Source: Desulfovibrio sp.
GTDB taxonomy: Bacteria; Desulfobacterota; Desulfovibrionia; Desulfovibrionales; Desulfovibrionaceae
Direction of reading: 5' to 3'
Assembly (NCBI GenBank): GCA_030145055.1
Contig: JAQYWK010000004.1
Span: forward strand, 200,701 to 264,700
Length of the DNA: 64,000 nucleotides
In this document: piece by piece, positions 60,051 through 64,000 of the stretch
Numbering within the stretch: the first letter of the stretch is position 1
How the letters are laid out: each line of letters opens with the position of its first letter
Translations under genes and position numbers: made by a program
The notes under the pieces: model-generated
Database searches by the model: none
What the model was told of the DNA's origin: nothing
The model's input: only the letters and a program-made list of their open reading frames with translations

Positions 60051-60312
60051 AGCTAAGCCTCCATGAAATATATTAATTCAAAGTTGCACATAGATTCCGC
60101 TAAAACTCATATTAATTAAGTCTTAAATCTAAGCAGTCAATCTTTTGTGTGAAAAAAATAGGATTAATTTTGTCATTTTCAAATGGCATCTGCCTGCATG
60201 CCTAGCGGCAAGATAGTCCATAAGTGCGGAAAGAGGAGTAAGGAGGAAAAAGAATTAGCTCCGTGGGGAAATTCGCGCTGAGCGTATAACTACCGCTTAT
60301 AATTAAAAAGCA
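60051..60312. other. Intergenic region upstream of the YkgJ operon
   Basis: This carries the YkgJ operon promoter. I see no gene, tRNA or clear hairpin here before the ferredoxin terminator. Confidence 0.35.
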
Positions 60313-60344
60313 GGCGGGAATCCGAGTAAACTCAGATTCCCGCC
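60308..60344 (-). terminator. Ferredoxin gene terminator
   Basis: GGCGGGAATC.GAGT (60313-60327) pairs with ACTC.GATTCCCGCC (60330-60344). T5 follows shortly after on the minus strand. Confidence 0.85.
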
Positions 60345-60372
60345 ATAAAAGCTTATCTGTACAAGAAACAGT

Positions 60373-60561
60373 CTACTGTTCCTCGATAGTGATAGCATTC
60401 TGCTCACAAACTTCGATGCAGGATTCGCAACCAAGACATTCGTCTTCGTTTACTGCTACTGCTTTGTTGTCCTGAAGTTCGTATACTTCAGTAGGACAAA
60501 CGTCTACACATTCGCCGTCGCCATTACATTTGTCTGTATCAATAGTGATAACGTAGCCCAT
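60373..60561 (-). CDS. Ferredoxin, two-cluster type similar to D. africanus ferredoxin III
   Basis: ATG 60561 with GGAGG upstream gives 62 residues; a TTG 15 bases earlier overlaps the RBS. The first cluster motif is Cys12-x2-Asp15-x2-Cys18-x3-Cys22-Pro, with Asp where the second Cys of a [4Fe-4S] motif would be, and the second is Cys42-x2-Cys45-x2-Cys48-x3-Cys52. This is the arrangement of Desulfovibrio 7Fe ferredoxins ([3Fe-4S] plus [4Fe-4S]), in which the first cluster can take up a fourth metal at the Asp. It is a low-potential electron carrier in the cytoplasm, monocistronic. Confidence 0.93.
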   Translation of the reverse strand: MGYVITIDTDKCNGDGECVDVCPTEVYELQDNKAVAVNEDECLGCESCIEVCEQNAITIEEQ

Positions 60562-60576
60562 GGTGTTACCCTCCAA

Positions 60577-60917
60577 AAGATGATTTTTTTAGCCACTGAT
60601 AGTCTGCACTCAAAATATGCCATGATGGCTGCGCAGTCTTTTAAAATCTGGTTGAGCCGAATTTTTTTGGATTCAACTTGTACCCCGATACAGGGCTTTT
60701 GAAATTTGGATAGCGGCAAGCCTCTCCCGTGTCAAGGAACCTGTGATAAAAATCTAAAGAAACATTGGAAAAGTTATTCATTATTTCTACGATAAAATTA
60801 AATTTTATTGCTTTTTACTTGAATGTAATTACTTTTAAAACGCGTGGCGGTGACCCTGTTTTTGTAGGGTTAAGTCGTTGCTAGAAAAATAAGTTAAGTA
60901 AATTATCAGGGGATATT
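60577..60917. other. Divergent region between ferredoxin and aminopeptidase genes
   Basis: About 340 bases without a gene contain the promoters of both. AGGGGATATT directly precedes ATG 60918. I see no structured element. Confidence 0.4.
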
Positions 60918-62117
60918 ATGTTGACCAAAGAGCAACTTGAAAAATATGTTGATGCATTATGGTGGGGTCTTACTACTGCGAGAACAAAACCTTACAAAAA
61001 AGGTGATGTCATCTTGGTTCGCTACGAAGTAGACGCATTACCGCTGGCAGAAGTCGTCTTTAAAAGATTGATTGATGAAGGTATGAACCCTATTCCGAGA
61101 CTCAGTCTTACGCCTTCTATGGAAAAAAGTTTTTATGGGGCCGGGAATGACAGCCAGATAACTTTTGTCGCGCCTGGGGACGAAGAGTTAATGAAGGGGC
61201 TAAACGGTCTCATCGTTCTGCTTGCACCGTCATCGCTGACTCATCTTGCTGATGTAGATCCATCGCGTATTGGTAAATCTGCCGTCGCTAAAAAATACCT
61301 TCGCGATCTTATGGAAGTTCGTGAACAAGAAGGTGAACTTGGCTGGACCCTTTGCTCTTATCCGACCGCAGCAATGGCTGAATCTGCCGGACTAACTTTG
61401 GAAGAATTCACTGCGCAGATAGTGAAGGCCTGTTACCTTGATGATGAAAGCCCCGCGGAAAGTTGGAAAGGGGTTTTTGATAAGGCTACTGAAGTAAAAG
61501 ATTGGCTGAACGGGCTTGGTATAGAGTCGTACCGTATTGTGTCAGAAGGAATGGATTTGACGGTTAAGCACGGTGACATGCGTCAGTGGATCGGTGTTTC
61601 TGGACACAATATTCCGAGTTTCGAATTGTTTATATCACCTGATTGGCGCGGAACTTCCGGTGTTTTCTATGCGGATCAGTCGTCATTTAGGTCTGGAAAT
61701 TATGTCGAAGGTGTTAAGCTTACTTTCGTAGATGGTGTTGTCACCGATATTTCTGCGAAAGAGGGTGAAGAGTTCGTTAAAAAGCAACTTGCTATGGACC
61801 CTGGGGCATCCCGTCTTGGAGAATTTTCCCTGACAGATCGTCGCTTTTCCAGAATTGATAAATTTATGGCCAATACTCTCTATGATGAAAACTACGGTGG
61901 CGAGTTCGGAAATAGCCATGTTGCTGTGGGTGCTTCTTATGCTGATACTTACGCAGGAGATCAGTCTAAACTAGATGAAAAATTAAAAGAAGAATTAGGA
62001 TATAATTCTTCTGCTTTGCATTGGGATTTAGTAAATACTCTTGATAAAACAGTATATGCTACTCTTAAAGATGGCCGCGAAGTAGTTATTTATGCTGGTG
62101 GAGAATTTAAGTATTAA
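60918..62117 (+). CDS. M29-family metallo-aminopeptidase
   Basis: The 399-residue protein matches the M29 (thermophilic aminopeptidase, AmpS/PepS) family in length and layout. The N-terminal domain has 'KKGDVILVRYEVDALPLAEVV'. The C-terminal metal site region has 'VSGHNIPSFELFISPDWRGTSG' in parts, 'GASRLGEFSL', 'LYDENYGGEFGNSHVAVGASY' in parts, and 'ALHWDLV' near residue 371, with plausible Glu, His and Asp ligands. It would release N-terminal residues from peptides in the cytoplasm with Co/Zn/Mg. Some substitutions around the first Glu make the exact specificity uncertain. Confidence 0.87.
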   Translation: MLTKEQLEKYVDALWWGLTTARTKPYKKGDVILVRYEVDALPLAEVVFKRLIDEGMNPIPRLSLTPSMEKSFYGAGNDSQITFVAPGDEELMKGLNGLIVLLAPSSLTHLADVDPSRIGKSAVAKKYLRDLMEVREQEGELGWTLCSYPTAAMAESAGLTLEEFTAQIVKACYLDDESPAESWKGVFDKATEVKDWLNGLGIESYRIVSEGMDLTVKHGDMRQWIGVSGHNIPSFELFISPDWRGTSGVFYADQSSFRSGNYVEGVKLTFVDGVVTDISAKEGEEFVKKQLAMDPGASRLGEFSLTDRRFSRIDKFMANTLYDENYGGEFGNSHVAVGASYADTYAGDQSKLDEKLKEELGYNSSALHWDLVNTLDKTVYATLKDGREVVIYAGGEFKY

Positions 62118-62142
62118 TAGAGTCTTAGATTGAATTTGTACT

Positions 62143-62180
62143 AAAAAGCCTCGTAAGGATAAAACCTTGTGAGGCTTTTT
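62143..62180 (+). terminator. Bidirectional terminator after the aminopeptidase
   Basis: AAAAAGCCTC..AAGG pairs with CCTT..GAGGCTTTTT (62143-62158 with 62165-62180). Confidence 0.85.
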
Positions 62181-62996
62181 TTAAAACTTCACGTATAATC
62201 TAATTCCTGACATATAGAATTTGTTTTTCGGCTCAACAACATTGGCTATCGTCCCACCGTACAGTACTGTGTCTGTTTCAGATTTTGCAAACTGCCAATA
62301 ACGGAAATATGGTTCAAAGCCGACGGCGCAATAATCTAAGTCATATTCAAGGAACATGGAAAGCCTTCCGCCTCCACCTTTCATGAATTCCTGCGTGTTC
62401 TTGGCGTCTTCGTATCCTGATCCCGCTTGAGACAGTTTACTTTTTACTTCTCCTCCGAGGAATAAATCTCCCTCTAGAGTTCCGCCTATTGACCAGTTGT
62501 CATCCATATTTGCTTTTACATTTAGGCCGATAGGGACATAGAATTGTTTAATTTCTCTTTCGTATCCGCCAGTAGTTTTAATCTTGTCGTACCAGTATCT
62601 CGCTGCAATTCCTGTATATGGAGTAAGGCCAACGTCTCCGAAGTCGAATCCCTTACCTACGATTGTTCTTGCGCTGACAAAGTAGTCATCCGTGTCACAT
62701 TTTAAAGACGTGCCGTCACTATATTGCCCGGTGTATTTAAGTGATCCGACAACTCCTTCGGCTTCTACTCCGACCATAATATTATGTTCAGTAAAGTAAC
62801 CTGTCCATGATCCGAATCCACCGTTCATGATTCCTTTTTCTTTCATGATATCGGGTTCTTCATAGTTCATGTACATTCCCTGATATCCGAGTTTGAATTC
62901 ACTGGACGGGAATAATTCCTTGTTCTCGCAATAAGCAGAGGAGGCAACAAGCATCACTAACAATGTGAAAATAAATATTAATTTTTGCATAAGCAT
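62181..62996 (-). CDS. Outer membrane beta-barrel protein
   Basis: The signal peptide (hydrophobic to about residue 20, ending 'SSAYC') precedes about 250 residues of alternating polar/hydrophobic strands with frequent aromatic ends ('FKLGYQGMYMNYEEP', 'YDLDYCAVGFEPYFRYWQF', terminal 'MSGIRLYVKF'). A C-terminal Phe and no membrane helices support a BamA-assembled barrel, perhaps a small porin-like or OmpW/OmpX-size protein. Two ATGs (62996 and 62990) are possible, and neither has a good RBS. It overlaps the TetR stop by 19 bases, so translation may be coupled. Confidence 0.75.
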   Translation of the reverse strand: MLMQKLIFIFTLLVMLVASSAYCENKELFPSSEFKLGYQGMYMNYEEPDIMKEKGIMNGGFGSWTGYFTEHNIMVGVEAEGVVGSLKYTGQYSDGTSLKCDTDDYFVSARTIVGKGFDFGDVGLTPYTGIAARYWYDKIKTTGGYEREIKQFYVPIGLNVKANMDDNWSIGGTLEGDLFLGGEVKSKLSQAGSGYEDAKNTQEFMKGGGGRLSMFLEYDLDYCAVGFEPYFRYWQFAKSETDTVLYGGTIANVVEPKNKFYMSGIRLYVKF

Positions 62997-63595
62997 GTAT
63001 GTAAGAACATATTGATGAATGAGTCAATTTCTTTGTTGATGTCGAGCTCCTGTTCGAAAAAAAGAGAATATTGCGCTAGTCCGAAAAGGGTAGAGTAGTA
63101 GAACGCGGAAGCTACAGACGGTGTTAGGTCTTTACGGAAGACTCCTTGTTCAATTCCTTTCGAAAAAATAGATTCAACCATTTTGATGAATTTGAGTTCT
63201 TCGTCCTTGTACTTAAGCTTGAAAGGCATCAGTTCATCTGACCATTCAGTTTTATTGAAAATGATTTCAAATGCTGTGCGAAAATTAACGTCAGAAGTAA
63301 CGTGATGGAGCCATATTTTCATGAGGCTTACAAGAAGTTCTTGCGGAGAATCATCTTCTTTAATCTTAGAAAAAATTATTTGTTGTACAGGCATAAATGC
63401 ATGATCCAATAACTTTTCAAAGAGGTCAGTTTTATTTTTAAAGTGCCAATAAACAGCACCTCTAGTCACATTTGAATCTGTGGCGATGTCTTGTAAAGTT
63501 GTTCTTGCATATCCTTTCGTACTAAATACTTTAAAGGCGGAGGCAAGTAAGGCTTGTCTCGTTTTTTCTGCTTCTTGTTTAGTTTTTCTTGCCAT
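62978..63595 (-). CDS. TetR/AcrR-family transcriptional regulator
   Basis: The 205-residue protein has the AcrR/TtgR-like DNA-binding start: 'KTRQALLASAFKVFSTKGYARTTLQDIA' in parts (residues about 11-38) and 'GAVYWHFKNKTDLFEKLLDH' (about 50-69), which is typical for efflux-pump repressors. The C-terminal ligand domain is helical. No pump genes are adjacent in the window. Instead it is followed in the same transcript by an outer membrane protein. It may repress its own operon. Confidence 0.9.
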   Translation of the reverse strand: MARKTKQEAEKTRQALLASAFKVFSTKGYARTTLQDIATDSNVTRGAVYWHFKNKTDLFEKLLDHAFMPVQQIIFSKIKEDDSPQELLVSLMKIWLHHVTSDVNFRTAFEIIFNKTEWSDELMPFKLKYKDEELKFIKMVESIFSKGIEQGVFRKDLTPSVASAFYYSTLFGLAQYSLFFEQELDINKEIDSFINMFLHTCLCKN

Positions 63596-63681
63596 GATTA
63601 TTCCCGTTTGTGAGTCTGTAAGGATAGCACTGCTTTATGTGTTATTACTAATTAAACAGAGATTTGTCATCTTGAACGAAG

Positions 63682-63713
63682 AAAGCCCACACGGGTAAAT
63701 CCGTGTGGGCTTT
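63682..63713 (-). terminator. pheT terminator
   Basis: AAAGCCCACACGG (63682-63694) pairs perfectly with CCGTGTGGGCTTT (63701-63713), just after the pheT stop. Confidence 0.85.
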
Positions 63714-63735
63714 AATTGATACATGGTCAGCAATT

Positions 63736-64000
63736 CTACAGGCGAACTGGAAGTGCTTTTTCGAGTGCAGCAAGAACTTTGTTGTGTTCTTTGTCCACTT
63801 CTTTGTCTTTAAGAGTCTTCTTGCCGTGACGGTAGGTCAGGCGGAAAGACAGGTTGCGCTCGTCTTCTTGGTCTTCAGGAACGAAGAGGTTAACCAGTTC
63901 GACAGATTCAAGTAGCGGTAGCTTAAGGCCTAATATTGCCTGCTTAATAGTCTCAGCCGGAAGAGATATTGATGCCATTACGGTCACGTCTCTTCTGGAA
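63736..64000 (-). CDS. pheT: Phenylalanyl-tRNA synthetase beta subunit, C-terminal end (partial)
   Basis: The frame is open to the window edge and gives about 87 residues of the FDX-ACB (B8) anticodon-binding domain: 'RRDVTVMASISLP', 'SVELVNLFVPEDQEDERNLSFRLTYRH' in parts and the terminal 'DKEHNKVLAALEKALPVRL'. This domain closes PheT in nearly all bacteria and contacts tRNA-Phe. The rest of the gene lies beyond position 64000. It ends in its own terminator. Confidence 0.88.
   Translation of the reverse strand, partial: SRRDVTVMASISLPAETIKQAILGLKLPLLESVELVNLFVPEDQEDERNLSFRLTYRHGKKTLKDKEVDKEHNKVLAALEKALPVRL

Overview
The window reads as chromosomal DNA of a marine-type Desulfovibrio relative (Desulfovibrionales, close to Maridesulfovibrio or Desulfovibrio). 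Three things support this. There is a siroheme-dependent (Ahb) haem pathway cluster. There is a 62-residue ferredoxin very like the Desulfovibrio africanus ferredoxin III type. The gene set is otherwise Gram-negative, with envelope lipoproteins, a polar-type flagellar late gene block and a large signalling content. Base composition is moderately AT-rich. I see no insertion sequence, prophage, CRISPR array, tRNA or rRNA.

Layout. 1-4.3 kb: the start of a PAS protein, then DUF445, TPR/OmpA-like lipoprotein, secreted low-complexity and sterol-desaturase-type genes. 4.3-9.0 kb (minus): rpe, a siroheme decarboxylase subunit, ahbD, hemB and ahbC. Together these turn aminolevulinate and siroheme into protohaem. 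9.3-12 kb: OmpA lipoprotein, a small helical protein and a zinc-ribbon/Yip1 membrane protein. 12.1-18.1 kb (minus): two glycosyltransferases, fliS, fliD and flagellin, with a sigma-54 promoter before fliD and a sigma-28 promoter before flagellin. 18.2-22.2 kb: cdsA-dxr-rseP-tsaB. 22.2-28.3 kb: an island that separates cdsA from uppS, holding a GAF/HD-GYP protein and a tight four-gene operon of exported proteins. 28.3-32.4 kb: rpsB-tsf, a structured spacer with a possible small RNA, then pyrH-frr-uppS. 32.5-38 kb: FAH-family hydrolase, RNase J, PlsC and a divergent EF-G paralogue.

38.2-40.9 kb (plus): a translationally coupled ParB-like/spore-photolyase-like radical SAM pair and a small unknown gene. 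41-43.8 kb: an unknown Cys protein, metK and panC. 44-55.7 kb (plus): a TPR protein with two degenerate GGDEF domains, a lytic transglycosylase, then CheW, CheR-TPR, CheW, CheA-REC, CheB and a hybrid kinase. The gene order matches Wsp-type chemosensory systems, but no chemoreceptor gene is present. 55.8-64 kb: pgm, a DUF3795 protein, a TPR/unknown/YkgJ operon, ferredoxin, an M29 aminopeptidase, a TetR-outer membrane protein pair, and the 3' end of pheT.

Most transcription units end in clear intrinsic hairpins. The best candidates for undescribed biology are the ParB-like/radical SAM pair, the receptor-less Wsp-like cluster with its degenerate GGDEF-TPR protein, the four-gene envelope operon at 24.4-28.1 kb, and the structured RNA between tsf and pyrH.
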